From NCBI GenBank assembly GCA_018268055.1, contig JAFDXF010000076.1, positions 124,001 to 188,000 of the forward strand: 64,000 nucleotides of DNA, in the 5' to 3' direction. Each line of letters opens with the position of its first letter. The stretch's first letter is position 1. The position numbers and the translations under genes are program-made. Shown here piece after piece: positions 26,239-34,552 of this stretch. Under the pieces are notes generated by a model that was not told the origin of the DNA, searched no databases, and was given only the letters and a program-made list of their open reading frames with translations. Source of the DNA: Bacteroidota bacterium (lineage in GTDB: Bacteria; Bacteroidota; Bacteroidia; Chitinophagales; Chitinophagaceae).

Positions 26239-27939
26239 ATGAGCCAAACTCAAGAAGTTGTCAGCGCACCTGCTGCCAAATCGGGAAAACACCCAAAAGC
26301 GTTATACATTTTATTTTTTACCGAAATGTGGGAACGCTTTGCCTACTATTTAATGGTAGGAATTCTTTTGTTGTATATGACCGATACTACTACCGGAGGC
26401 AAAGGATTTTCGGGTAAAATAGGTGCCGATATTGTAGGTAGTTTTATAGCACTTGTTTATTTGACACCATTTATCGGAGGTTTAATAGCCGATAGATATT
26501 TGGGCTATGTGAAATCTATTTTTATTGGTGGTTCTTTAATGGCCGCGGGTTATTTAGGTTTATCCATTCCGGGAAATACTGCAATGTTTATTTCCCTTTC
26601 ACTTATTATTGTAGGTAATGGTTTTTTCAAGCCCAATATTTCTACATTATTAGGAAATATTTATAACAGAGAAGATCTGAAAGCGCTAAAAGATAATGCA
26701 TACAACATCTTTTATATGGGCATCAACATTGGTGCTTTTGTTTGCAATTTCGTAGCAGCTTATTTGCGTAATGCTTATGGATGGGGTTATGCATTTGGTG
26801 CTGCTGGCGTTGGTCTTATCATCGGTATGATTATTCTGGCAATGGCTATGAAAGATAAAGACATTAAAGAAGCAGATGTCAGAAAACCTGTTCAGGCAGA
26901 AGACATGCCTCTTTCTAAAATTTTCACAACTGTTTTCTTACCGGCAATCATTGCAGCAGTTATTGGTTGGTTTCTTCCTGCAAAACTATTCGGAAGCCCG
27001 CTCATGGGCACTCAGGCCAATGATGCATTCATCTTTGCTTGCCTTCCCATTATTGCCTTCTACATTTCACTTTGGGTAAAAGCAAAAGGGCAAGACAAAA
27101 AAGGAATCGGCGCACTACTTTTTGTCTTTGCTATTTCAATTGCATTCTGGACTATTTATAATCAAAACTCAACCGGCCTTACTATCTGGGCAGAAAAATA
27201 TACAGATCGTGTAGCATCGCCCACTACAGAGAAGATTGCAGGAGCTATTTTCCCAATGCAAAAAGTTACTGATACACCAAGATTGGTAAACAAATTGGAC
27301 CCCTATATGCGTGAAGTAATGGGGCCAGATGGTAAAGCGGAGCAGGCAATGGGACCTGATCCCTATTTCTTTAATGTACCCAAAGACCAATTGCCTAATG
27401 GTAAAGAAGTAAAATTGACTAATACAGAATTATTTCAGTCCATCAATCCATTGTTTATTGTAGTACTCACATTAATTTTTGTACCCTTTTTCAGTTGGCT
27501 TCGTAAACGAGGGAAAGAGCCTACTACAATGTCAAAATTTGGCATGGCGTTATTCATTTCAGGACTGTCCGCATTGGTGATGGTATTTGCAATTATGTCT
27601 GTACCTTCTGTATATGCTTACAAAACATCGCCGCTTTGGCTGTGGCTCACCTATTTTGTATTTACTGTTAGTGAGATATTTTTAAGCCCGATGGGATTAT
27701 CATTGGTATCCAAGTTAGCACCTGCAAGATTAACCGCTTTGATGATGGGCGGATGGTTTTTGTCCACTTCTATTGGAGGTAAGGTAGCCGGTGTGATGGC
27801 CAGCTTCTGGGATGATTTTACAGACAAGAAAATATTCTTCCTGATTTTAGTTGCAGCCGGATTTATTGGTGGCATTCTTATTTATTCAAGAATTAAATCA
27901 TTAAATCAAATCGTAAAAGATAAAACCGGCTCGGCTTAA
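26239..27939 (+). CDS. POT-family proton-dependent peptide transporter
   Basis: The 566-residue protein starts with KHPKALYILFFTEMWERFAYYLMVGILLLYM, containing the EXXER-type motif of helix 1 (here FTEMWERFAYY), and has the PTR2 signatures GGLIADRYLGYVKSI and GNGFFKPNISTLLGN. It should import di- and tripeptides with protons. A roughly 80-residue external stretch (about residues 315-395) interrupts the C-terminal half. A closely similar paralogue begins 850 bases downstream; the two probably arose by duplication, with a toxin-antitoxin pair now between them. Confidence 0.93.
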   Translation: MSQTQEVVSAPAAKSGKHPKALYILFFTEMWERFAYYLMVGILLLYMTDTTTGGKGFSGKIGADIVGSFIALVYLTPFIGGLIADRYLGYVKSIFIGGSLMAAGYLGLSIPGNTAMFISLSLIIVGNGFFKPNISTLLGNIYNREDLKALKDNAYNIFYMGINIGAFVCNFVAAYLRNAYGWGYAFGAAGVGLIIGMIILAMAMKDKDIKEADVRKPVQAEDMPLSKIFTTVFLPAIIAAVIGWFLPAKLFGSPLMGTQANDAFIFACLPIIAFYISLWVKAKGQDKKGIGALLFVFAISIAFWTIYNQNSTGLTIWAEKYTDRVASPTTEKIAGAIFPMQKVTDTPRLVNKLDPYMREVMGPDGKAEQAMGPDPYFFNVPKDQLPNGKEVKLTNTELFQSINPLFIVVLTLIFVPFFSWLRKRGKEPTTMSKFGMALFISGLSALVMVFAIMSVPSVYAYKTSPLWLWLTYFVFTVSEIFLSPMGLSLVSKLAPARLTALMMGGWFLSTSIGGKVAGVMASFWDDFTDKKIFFLILVAAGFIGGILIYSRIKSLNQIVKDKTGSA

Positions 27940-27970
27940 AATTTTCAAACAATAAATTACTTTGGTTTAA

Positions 27971-27997
27971 AGAGTCACTAAAATGTGGCTCTTTTTT
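27971..27997 (+). terminator. Intrinsic terminator after the first POT transporter
   Basis: Stem AGAGTCAC / GTGGCTCT (one G-T pair), loop of six bases, followed by six T residues. Confidence 0.85.
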
Positions 27998-28048
27998 ATA
28001 CTCGCTAATTTCCTACAAAGAGGAAAATTCAAAAAAATAAAAGATTAG

Positions 28049-28056
28049 TATATTTG
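28049..28056 (+). promoter_or_regulatory. -7 promoter element for the MNT/HEPN pair
   Basis: The bases TATATTTG match TAnnTTTG exactly and lie six bases before the ATG at 28063, so the mRNA would be nearly leaderless. Confidence 0.55.
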
Positions 28057-28062
28057 TTATGA

Positions 28063-28356
28063 ATGAATCAGAAAGAAAATATCATATCAACACTGAAGAA
28101 GCTGAAACCAGAGTTAACAAAGCGCTTTTTTGTAAATTCTATTGGCGTTTTTGGTTCTGCAGTTAGAAATGATTTTTCTGATACCAATAGCGATATTGAT
28201 ATTATTGTTGATTTTCATAAACCAATAGGTATTGAATTTGTGGACTTGGCAGCATATCTCGAATCCAAATTCAACAGAAGGATTGATTTAGTTTCAAGAC
28301 GTGGTATAAAACCAAAATATTTTGAACAAATTCAATCTGAAGTAACTTATGTCTAA
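28063..28356 (+). CDS. mntA: MNT-domain minimal nucleotidyltransferase, antitoxin
   Basis: The 97-residue protein has the nucleotidyltransferase core GVFGSAVRNDFSD followed by NSDIDIIVDF, with the acidic pair Asp44/Asp46. In characterised MntA-HepT systems this enzyme transfers AMP units to a tyrosine of the HEPN toxin and so silences it. The gene overlaps the HEPN gene by eight bases. A second ATG at 28059 is in another frame. The protein appears intact. Confidence 0.88.
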   Translation: MNQKENIISTLKKLKPELTKRFFVNSIGVFGSAVRNDFSDTNSDIDIIVDFHKPIGIEFVDLAAYLESKFNRRIDLVSRRGIKPKYFEQIQSEVTYV

Positions 28357-28642
28357 AAGGCTACCTAAATTATTACTGGATGACATTATAGAGAGCGGTC
28401 AAAAAATTTTAAGTTACACAGACGATCTTTCATTTGATCAATTCATAAACGATTCTAAAACATTAGATGCTGTTATCCGAAATTTTGAAATAATCGGTGA
28501 AGCTGTAAACAGGTTACCTGATGAGTTCAAAGAAAAACATCCAAATATAGATTGGCAAAGAATCAGAGGTTTCAGAAATCGTATCGTTCATGATTACTTT
28601 GGGATCGATTATGATATTGTATGGCAAATAAAGGAATCTTAG
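28349..28642 (+). CDS. hepT: HEPN-domain (HepT/DUF86) toxin, C-terminally truncated by an amber codon
   Basis: The 97-residue protein is a HepT-type RNase with the catalytic and AMPylation motif RX4HXY at Arg76, His81 and Tyr83 (RNRIVHDYF). Family members usually continue past the tryptophan with W-x-I-x4-LP. Here the frame reads VWQIKES, then TAG (28640-28642), then LPSMLNTISSILI and TAA at 28684, all in the same frame. The residue aligned to the TAG is normally a charged or polar one, so a nonsense change has removed the last 14 positions of the final helix. The core is complete, and the product may still fold. Its gene overlaps mntA. Confidence 0.8.
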   Translation: MSKRLPKLLLDDIIESGQKILSYTDDLSFDQFINDSKTLDAVIRNFEIIGEAVNRLPDEFKEKHPNIDWQRIRGFRNRIVHDYFGIDYDIVWQIKES

Positions 28643-28783
28643 CTTCCTTCAATGCTTAACACAATATCTTCCATTCTCATTTAACAATTAAGTACTTTTC
28701 TATTTTCTTTCTCTCCGAATGTAACGAATAAATATTCTTTTTTATTTTCCTTATCTTAACCCCCGAATTAATACACCAAAACT

Positions 28784-30433
28784 ATGTGGAAGAAACATCC
28801 TAAGGCATTACCCTTTTTATTCTTTTCTGAAATGTGGGAACGCTTCGGCTATTACCTGATGATTGGCATTTTCACTCTTTATTTAAAAGATGCAGTAGAT
28901 GGTTTTAATATGGATGAAAAAGATGCATCCAGCTTATACGGAACTTTTATTGCATTGGTATTTTTCACTCCTTTTCTAGGAGGATTGATTGCCGATAGAT
29001 ATCTTGGCTATCGTCGTTCTATCATTCTCGGTGGATTATTGATGGGTGTCGGTTATTGCACGATGGGCATTCATAGCGAAGCAATGCTGTACTTATCCAT
29101 GACTTTAGTTATCATTGGTAATGGGTTTTTCAAACCAAATATTTCTACACTATTAGGAAACGTTTATACCACACCGGAATACATCGACAAAAAGGATGAA
29201 GGCTATAATATTTTTTACATGGGCATCAACATCGGTGCTTTTGTTTGCAATTTTTTTGGTGCTGCATTATACACTATGATTGGTTGGGGCGCAGCTTTTG
29301 CAGCAGCGGGTGTAGGTATGTTTATCGGTGTGATTACATTTATCATTGGCACAAAACATTACAAAGATTTTGATACCAGAAAACCTTTACAGCCGGGAGA
29401 TATGCCCTTATGGAAAATCATCGCATTAGTAATTTTTCCTTCAATAATTTTTGGAGCAATTGGCTGGTTTATCAAAGGCACAGACGGATATATCTTTGAT
29501 TCTAACTCTACTGATGCTTTCATATTTGCCTGTATTCCTGTTTTGATATTCTACACTGTTTTATTGATACGAAGCAATAAAGAAGAACGCCCGTCTATGG
29601 CAGCACTTCTTTCAATTTTTGCAGTGGTTATTTTATTTTGGGCTATTTTCAAACAAAACGGATCTGCGCTGAACACTTGGGCAAGCAGATACACCAACAG
29701 AGAAGTAAGCGGTACCGTTGGGAATGTATTACAAACATTAAAACAAACAGATAAACCGGCTTATACTACTTACAAATTAGATAGCGTAGTAAAGTTGGAT
29801 CATCAGTTCAGAAAAATAAGAGAAAACGGAATGGAAGTAAAAGAGCTTGGCTATCCATCTTATTTTAAAAATGTTGCACCGGATAAACTTCCTACCGAAG
29901 GTACTGTCGTAAAAGCATGGCTACCGAGCCTCAGTCAATCTATCAATCCATTTTGGGTTATAGTACTAACGCCATTAGTTGTTGCATTTTTTACTTGGCT
30001 ACGCAAAAGAAAAAAAGAACCTTCTACACCAACAAAGATTGCATTTGGCTTATTGATTTCTGCACTGTCTGTATTAGTTATGATAGCTGCTGTAAAAGCC
30101 GGAAACAATGGAACAGAAAAAGTAAGCGTTTGGTGGTTGATTGGCAGCTATGGCGTAGTAACGATTGGTGAATTATTTTTAAGCCCGATGGGTTTGTCAT
30201 TGGTTTCCAAACTTAGTCCCGTTCGCATCACTTCATTAATGATGGGTGGCTGGTTTCTTTCTACTTCAATCGGGAATAAGCTGAGTGGAATATTAGCCAG
30301 TCAATGGGACCATTATGAAGATAAAACCGATTACTTCTGGCTGAATTTTATTTTACTCAGTGCCGCAGCACTATTTCTATTCTTATTATTAAAATGGTTG
30401 AATAAAATCATGAAGTCGAGAGGTGTTCATTAA
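28784..30433 (+). CDS. POT-family proton-dependent peptide transporter (second paralogue)
   Basis: The 549-residue protein shares the whole architecture of the transporter at 26239: KHPKALPFLFFSEMWERFGYYLMIGIF at the start, GGLIADRYLGYRRSI, GNGFFKPNISTLLGN and the closing LSPMGLSLVSKLSPVR. The same external stretch (about residues 300-385) interrupts the second half, but its sequence differs clearly from the paralogue, so the substrate range may have diverged. It is followed by a terminator and then by an OPT transporter gene, giving three peptide transporters in 6 kb. Confidence 0.93.
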   Translation: MWKKHPKALPFLFFSEMWERFGYYLMIGIFTLYLKDAVDGFNMDEKDASSLYGTFIALVFFTPFLGGLIADRYLGYRRSIILGGLLMGVGYCTMGIHSEAMLYLSMTLVIIGNGFFKPNISTLLGNVYTTPEYIDKKDEGYNIFYMGINIGAFVCNFFGAALYTMIGWGAAFAAAGVGMFIGVITFIIGTKHYKDFDTRKPLQPGDMPLWKIIALVIFPSIIFGAIGWFIKGTDGYIFDSNSTDAFIFACIPVLIFYTVLLIRSNKEERPSMAALLSIFAVVILFWAIFKQNGSALNTWASRYTNREVSGTVGNVLQTLKQTDKPAYTTYKLDSVVKLDHQFRKIRENGMEVKELGYPSYFKNVAPDKLPTEGTVVKAWLPSLSQSINPFWVIVLTPLVVAFFTWLRKRKKEPSTPTKIAFGLLISALSVLVMIAAVKAGNNGTEKVSVWWLIGSYGVVTIGELFLSPMGLSLVSKLSPVRITSLMMGGWFLSTSIGNKLSGILASQWDHYEDKTDYFWLNFILLSAAALFLFLLLKWLNKIMKSRGVH

Positions 30434-30452
30434 CCTTTTATCAAAAAAATCT

Positions 30453-30486
30453 AAAAAACTGTGTTCGATTCGGGCGCAGTTTTTTT
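30453..30486 (+). terminator. Intrinsic terminator after the second POT transporter
   Basis: Stem AAAAAACTGTG / CGCAGTTTTTT (one G-T pair) with an 11-base loop and a T run in the right arm. It separates the POT gene from the OPT gene. Confidence 0.82.
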
Positions 30487-30521
30487 ATTTCCCTATCTTA
30501 CCGCTACAAAACACAACACTA

Positions 30522-32543
30522 ATGTCTGAGCAAAACAACTTCAAACCCTATATCGCACCGGAAGTGCAAATGAAAGAACTTACAATAAAGTCAATTATGG
30601 TAGGTGGTATTTTCGGAATTGTTTTCGGAGCTGCTACAGTTTACCTTGCATTAAAAGCAGGTTTAACCGTATCTGCTTCTATTCCCATTGCTGTACTCTC
30701 TATTGCATTGGGGAAAATGTTTTTGAAAACTACCATTCTTGAAAATAATATCATTCAAACAACAGGTTCTGCAGGCGAAAGCATTGCAGCAGGTGTAGTA
30801 TTTACCTTGCCGGGTTTTTTATTTCTGAGTTCGCCAAGCAGTCAAGATTATTTCAGCATTCTTATTATTATGACGTTAGCAATTCTCGGTGGAATGCTTG
30901 GAACATTGATGATGATACCGCTTCGTCGATCTTTAATTGTAAAAGAACACGGCACATTACCTTATCCTGAAGGTACTGCTTGCGCTTCAGTATTGAAAGC
31001 CGGTGAGAAAGGTGGTGACCTTGCGAAGACAGCATTTCTCGGTATTGGCGTTGCTATTGTGTATGCTTTTTTACAAAAAGTATTTCACGTTATTTCCGAA
31101 ACACCGACTTATGTTTCCAATCTGAAAAATAAATACCTACCCGCTGCAAGAGTAGATGGAGATATTACACCGGAATATTTAGGTGTTGGTTACATCATCG
31201 GACCAAAGATTGCTGGTGTACTCGTAGCAGGTGGTGTGTTGAGTGCATTAGTGATTACGCCATTGCTTGCAACGCTGGTGCCCGGCGATGCAATATTTGC
31301 ACAGCTTACAAAGCTAAATATCAATCCGGCAAAATATGGTTGGGATGCCACATCACACACGTTTGCAAACTCTGCAGAAGCAATCTATCGAGCATACATC
31401 AGATTGATTGGTGCAGGCGCAGTAGCAGCAGGAGGTTTCATCACTTTAATCAAAACAATTCCTACTATTGTTTCATCTTTTAAAGAAAGTGTAAAAGCTG
31501 TTAAGAATAAAGAGGCCGTTACTTCTGTTGCAAGAACAGAAAGAGATTTGAGTTTAAAAATTGTCGGCATTGGTAGTATTTTTTTAGTATTGATTATGGC
31601 TGCATTACCTATTATTCCGGGTGATAATATTGGAAGTCGTTTACTATTAGGTTTATTAGTAATAATATTTGGTGCATTCTTCGTTACTGTTTCTTCACGC
31701 ATCGTAGGTTTGATTGGTTCATCCAATAATCCAATCAGTGGTATGACCATTGCAACCATTATGGCCACTTGTCTTGTTTTTATCGGCGTACAATGGACAG
31801 GCAGTGTTTATGAACCAATGGCACTTGTAGTAGGTGGAATGATTTGTGTTGCTGCCGCAAATGCAGGAGCTACATCACAAGATTTAAAAACTGGTTATAT
31901 ACTCGGCGCTACACCGCGCAATCAACAGATTGCATTGTTCATCGGAGCAATTGTTTCATCAATCGTTATTGGTTGGACAGTAAAAATTCTCGACACGCCA
32001 ACTGCCGAGATGGCAAAGAATGGAATACAACACGCCATTGGCGAAACGTATGCTGCACCGCAGGCCAATCTGATGGCTACTGTGATTAAAGGAATCTTAG
32101 GCGGCAACTTAGATTGGCAATATGTAATGGTGGGCGTGTTTATTGCCATTGTGCTTGAACTGTGCGGCATTAAGTCTTTGAGTTTTGCCGTGGGTACATA
32201 TTTACCATTAGCTACTACATTGCCCATTTTCGCAGGAGGTTTCTTACGCGGTGTTGCAGATAAAAGATTGAAGAAGAAAAAAAATCCTGATGAGGAAGAA
32301 GAAGAAGATTTAAGAAAAGGGAATTTGTTCGCAACCGGTCTTGTAGCAGGCGGTGCATTGTTTGGTGTTATCATTGCTGTGCTTACCGTATTCTTTGAAT
32401 CGGGAATGAAGAAAATAAGTTTTGAAGACTCGCTGAGAGAAAGTTTGGGTACTGGTGGTTATGATTTATTGGCAGTGTTCTTCTTTGTACTGTTAGGCTT
32501 CATACTTTATAGAGTAGCCACAGCGAATAAGAAGAAAGCGTAG
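30522..32543 (+). CDS. OPT-family oligopeptide transporter
   Basis: The 673-residue protein belongs to the OPT/YSL family: YLALKAGLTVSASIPIAVLS near the start, EGTACASVLKAGEKGG in the first half, and about 14 or more hydrophobic helices. Family members import oligopeptides or metal chelates with protons; bacterial members of this group are thought to prefer peptides. I start at the ATG at 30522 (MSEQNNFKPY), since the frame upstream runs through a terminator. A charged loop of about 30 residues (near 575-605, KKKKNPDEEEEEDLRKG) faces the cytoplasm. Confidence 0.9.
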   Translation: MSEQNNFKPYIAPEVQMKELTIKSIMVGGIFGIVFGAATVYLALKAGLTVSASIPIAVLSIALGKMFLKTTILENNIIQTTGSAGESIAAGVVFTLPGFLFLSSPSSQDYFSILIIMTLAILGGMLGTLMMIPLRRSLIVKEHGTLPYPEGTACASVLKAGEKGGDLAKTAFLGIGVAIVYAFLQKVFHVISETPTYVSNLKNKYLPAARVDGDITPEYLGVGYIIGPKIAGVLVAGGVLSALVITPLLATLVPGDAIFAQLTKLNINPAKYGWDATSHTFANSAEAIYRAYIRLIGAGAVAAGGFITLIKTIPTIVSSFKESVKAVKNKEAVTSVARTERDLSLKIVGIGSIFLVLIMAALPIIPGDNIGSRLLLGLLVIIFGAFFVTVSSRIVGLIGSSNNPISGMTIATIMATCLVFIGVQWTGSVYEPMALVVGGMICVAAANAGATSQDLKTGYILGATPRNQQIALFIGAIVSSIVIGWTVKILDTPTAEMAKNGIQHAIGETYAAPQANLMATVIKGILGGNLDWQYVMVGVFIAIVLELCGIKSLSFAVGTYLPLATTLPIFAGGFLRGVADKRLKKKKNPDEEEEEDLRKGNLFATGLVAGGALFGVIIAVLTVFFESGMKKISFEDSLRESLGTGGYDLLAVFFFVLLGFILYRVATANKKKA

Positions 32544-32588
32544 AACAGATTTGGTATAAAAATAAAAACGAGCCAAGTTCTATGAATG

Positions 32589-32596
32589 TATTTTTG
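32589..32596 (+). promoter_or_regulatory. Possible distant -7 element for the LemA/TPM row
   Basis: The bases TATTTTTG match TAnnTTTG exactly, but the site lies about 180 bases before the lemA start. If it is used, the leader would include the inverted repeat at 32701-32732. Confidence 0.3.
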
Positions 32597-32700
32597 AAAG
32601 TGAATTAACCGAACAATCGCTTTTACTGATTCATAGAAAAATAGAAGTTCTGTTCTGCAAAAAACTGATAGGATTTAAAAAAGAATACTATTTTTATATA

Positions 32701-32732
32701 CCCTTACTCATTGTAAGTACAATCAGTAAGGG
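32701..32732. repeat. 32-bp near-perfect inverted repeat upstream of lemA
   Basis: Arms CCCTTACT and AGTAAGGG enclose a second perfect pair ATTGTA / TACAAT around an AG centre, with a single C-C mismatch between the two blocks. No T run follows on the plus strand. It ends 45 bases before the lemA start, so it may be an operator, an RNA stem in the leader, or a weak terminator for the OPT gene 158 bases upstream. Confidence 0.6.
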
Positions 32733-32777
32733 TTGACATACCAACAATATTTAAAAACTAAAAAACAAACTTAAACT

Positions 32778-33371
32778 ATGAAAGGAAGTCGTAATATAAT
32801 CATCCTGGTAATCTTAGCCTTAGCGGTAATGCTTGGTTTTTGGGGCTGCAATGGATACAATGGTGTAGTAAAAGAAGATGAGAATGTAAAGAAAGCATGG
32901 AACAATGTGCAAACTGATTATCAAAAACGTAGTGATTTGGTTGGCAACTTAGTAAACACAGTTAAAGGTGCTGCCAACTTTGAAAAAGAAACATTAACAC
33001 AGGTTATAGAAGCAAGAGCGAAAGCTACATCTATCAATTTTACTGCCGATCAGCTAACAGAAGAAAATATTAAAAAATTCAACGATGCACAAGGACAAAT
33101 GACCGGCGCACTCAGTAAGCTATTGGCAGTAGTAGAAAACTATCCCGACTTAAAAGCTACACAAAATTTTACACAACTGCAAGGTCAATTGGAAGGAATA
33201 GAAAACGATGTAAAAAATAGTCGAAGACAATTTAATGAAGCGGTGAATACTTACAATGTAAAAGTTCGCTCATTTCCAATGAACATACTCGCCGGCATGT
33301 TTGGATTCAAAGCTAAAGCAGGATTTAGTGCCGAACCCGGTGCAGATAAAGCACCAAAAGTTGAATTTTAA
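32778..33371 (+). CDS. LemA-family protein (first copy)
   Basis: The 197-residue protein has an N-terminal membrane helix (IIILVILALAVMLGFWGC), possibly a lipoprotein signal, and the LemA core: EDENVKKAWNNVQTDYQKRSDLVGNLVNTVKG, then LENYPDLKATQNF-like VVENYPDLKATQNFTQLQGQ and RQFNEAVNTYNVKVRSFP. LemA proteins form coiled-coil bundles at the inner membrane; their cellular role is not settled. A second LemA gene follows 72 bases later, then two TPM genes, so the four probably act together in envelope homeostasis. Confidence 0.9.
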   Translation: MKGSRNIIILVILALAVMLGFWGCNGYNGVVKEDENVKKAWNNVQTDYQKRSDLVGNLVNTVKGAANFEKETLTQVIEARAKATSINFTADQLTEENIKKFNDAQGQMTGALSKLLAVVENYPDLKATQNFTQLQGQLEGIENDVKNSRRQFNEAVNTYNVKVRSFPMNILAGMFGFKAKAGFSAEPGADKAPKVEF

Positions 33372-33443
33372 ATTCTACAGAAATGTTATTTGTGCATAGC
33401 TGCATGAGAACAGCTATGCCATTTAACTATTATAATCTGTGAT

Positions 33444-34040
33444 ATGAAAGGTAAAAAATATTGGATATATGGTATTGGTATTTTACTAATTATTATTGGT
33501 ATTCTATTCATTACCACTTACAACCGATTAGTAGGCAAAGAAGAAAATGTCAATAGAACTTGGTCAGAAGTACAAAACAATTATCAGCGCCGAATAGATT
33601 TGATTCCAAACTTAGTAAACGTTGTAAAAGGTCTTTCAGATTTTGAACAGTCCACTTTAGAAGAAATTGCAGCAGCAAGAGCAAAAGCAAGCGGTGCAAC
33701 GCTCAACAATACAAGCGCAACACTTCAAAATATTGAAACTATTCAAAATACGCAAAATGAATTAGCTACTGCTACGAATAAATTGATCATAGCTATCGAA
33801 AAATATCCTACGTTAAAAGGCACAACGGCCTATTTAGGTTTGCAACGACAATTAGAAGGTACCGAACGAAGAATTAAAACTGAAAGGGTTCGCTTTAACG
33901 AAGCTGTTGCTGACTATAATATAGCTTTTCGTTCATTTCCATCAAATGTGTTTGCCAAGCTTTTGGGCTTTTCTTCAAAAGAAGGTTTTGAAGCAGTTGC
34001 CGGTGCTGATAAAGCAGTGTTGATAGAATTTAAACAATAA
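33444..34040 (+). CDS. LemA-family protein (second copy)
   Basis: The 198-residue protein repeats the layout of its neighbour: a membrane helix (YWIYGIGILLIIIGILFITTY), then EENVNRTWSEVQNNYQRRIDLIPNLVNVVKGL, YPTLKGTTAYLGLQRQ and RFNEAVADYNIAFRSFPSN. It is clearly paralogous to the gene upstream, with the same length, so a tandem duplication is likely. The DLIPNLV form is closer to the common LemA consensus than the first copy's DLVGNLV. It is followed after 16 bases by the first TPM gene. Confidence 0.9.
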   Translation: MKGKKYWIYGIGILLIIIGILFITTYNRLVGKEENVNRTWSEVQNNYQRRIDLIPNLVNVVKGLSDFEQSTLEEIAAARAKASGATLNNTSATLQNIETIQNTQNELATATNKLIIAIEKYPTLKGTTAYLGLQRQLEGTERRIKTERVRFNEAVADYNIAFRSFPSNVFAKLLGFSSKEGFEAVAGADKAVLIEFKQ

Positions 34041-34056
34041 ATTAAAAACTACTCTT

Positions 34057-34512
34057 GTGTTCAAACGATTTAAAAGAAAACCATTTTTTACCAAAGAAGA
34101 AAAAGATTATATCGTAAATGCCATCCGGGTAGCAGAACATACTACAAGTGGCGAAATACGATTGTTTATCGAACACAAATGCAAGTATGTAGATGCATTG
34201 GACAGAGCAGCAGAAATATTTTATACACTCAAGATGGATAAAACACAATTGCAGAATGGTGTGCTGCTCTATGTGGCGGTGGATGATAAACAGTTGGCCA
34301 TATTTGGCGATAAAGGCATTTACAAAAAAATAGATCGGCAATATTGGGAAAATCAAGTTCAGAAAATGATTAACCAAATTAAAGCAGGACAACTGCTATC
34401 AGGTATTAGCAACTGCATCGGCGAAATAGGTGCAACACTAAAGGAACAATTTCCTTATGATGCTTCCATTGATAAAAACGAATTGCCGGATGAAATTGTT
34501 TTTGGAAATTAG
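34057..34512 (+). CDS. Cytoplasmic-type TPM-domain protein
   Basis: The 151-residue protein consists of a single TPM domain, with EHTTSGEIRLFIEHKCK, GVLLYVAVDDKQLAIFGDKGIYKKI and QIKAGQLLSGISNCIGEIGATL. It has no signal peptide or membrane helix, unlike its neighbour. The start is GTG at 34057. TPM domains bind calcium or act in phosphatase and photosystem-repair contexts; in bacteria they commonly accompany LemA. It probably acts with the secreted TPM protein encoded 40 bases downstream. Confidence 0.85.
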   Translation: MFKRFKRKPFFTKEEKDYIVNAIRVAEHTTSGEIRLFIEHKCKYVDALDRAAEIFYTLKMDKTQLQNGVLLYVAVDDKQLAIFGDKGIYKKIDRQYWENQVQKMINQIKAGQLLSGISNCIGEIGATLKEQFPYDASIDKNELPDEIVFGN

Positions 34513-34552
34513 TTAGTTATAAAAGCGTGCCCTAAATTAACAGGCAACAGAT

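Noticed and set aside
30461..30480. A TTCGATT segment like the T loop of a tRNA.
   Set aside because: The flanking bases do not form the T stem and no cloverleaf can be drawn; the site is the loop of a transcription terminator.
31922..32374. A 150-codon open frame antisense to the OPT transporter.
   Set aside because: It shows the Met/Pro/Ala-rich composition of the opposite strand of a membrane protein gene and has no homology that I recognise.
32733..32738. TTGACA as a sigma-70 -35 box before lemA.
   Set aside because: No fitting -10 lies 16-18 bases downstream, and Bacteroidota promoters use TAnnTTTG instead.
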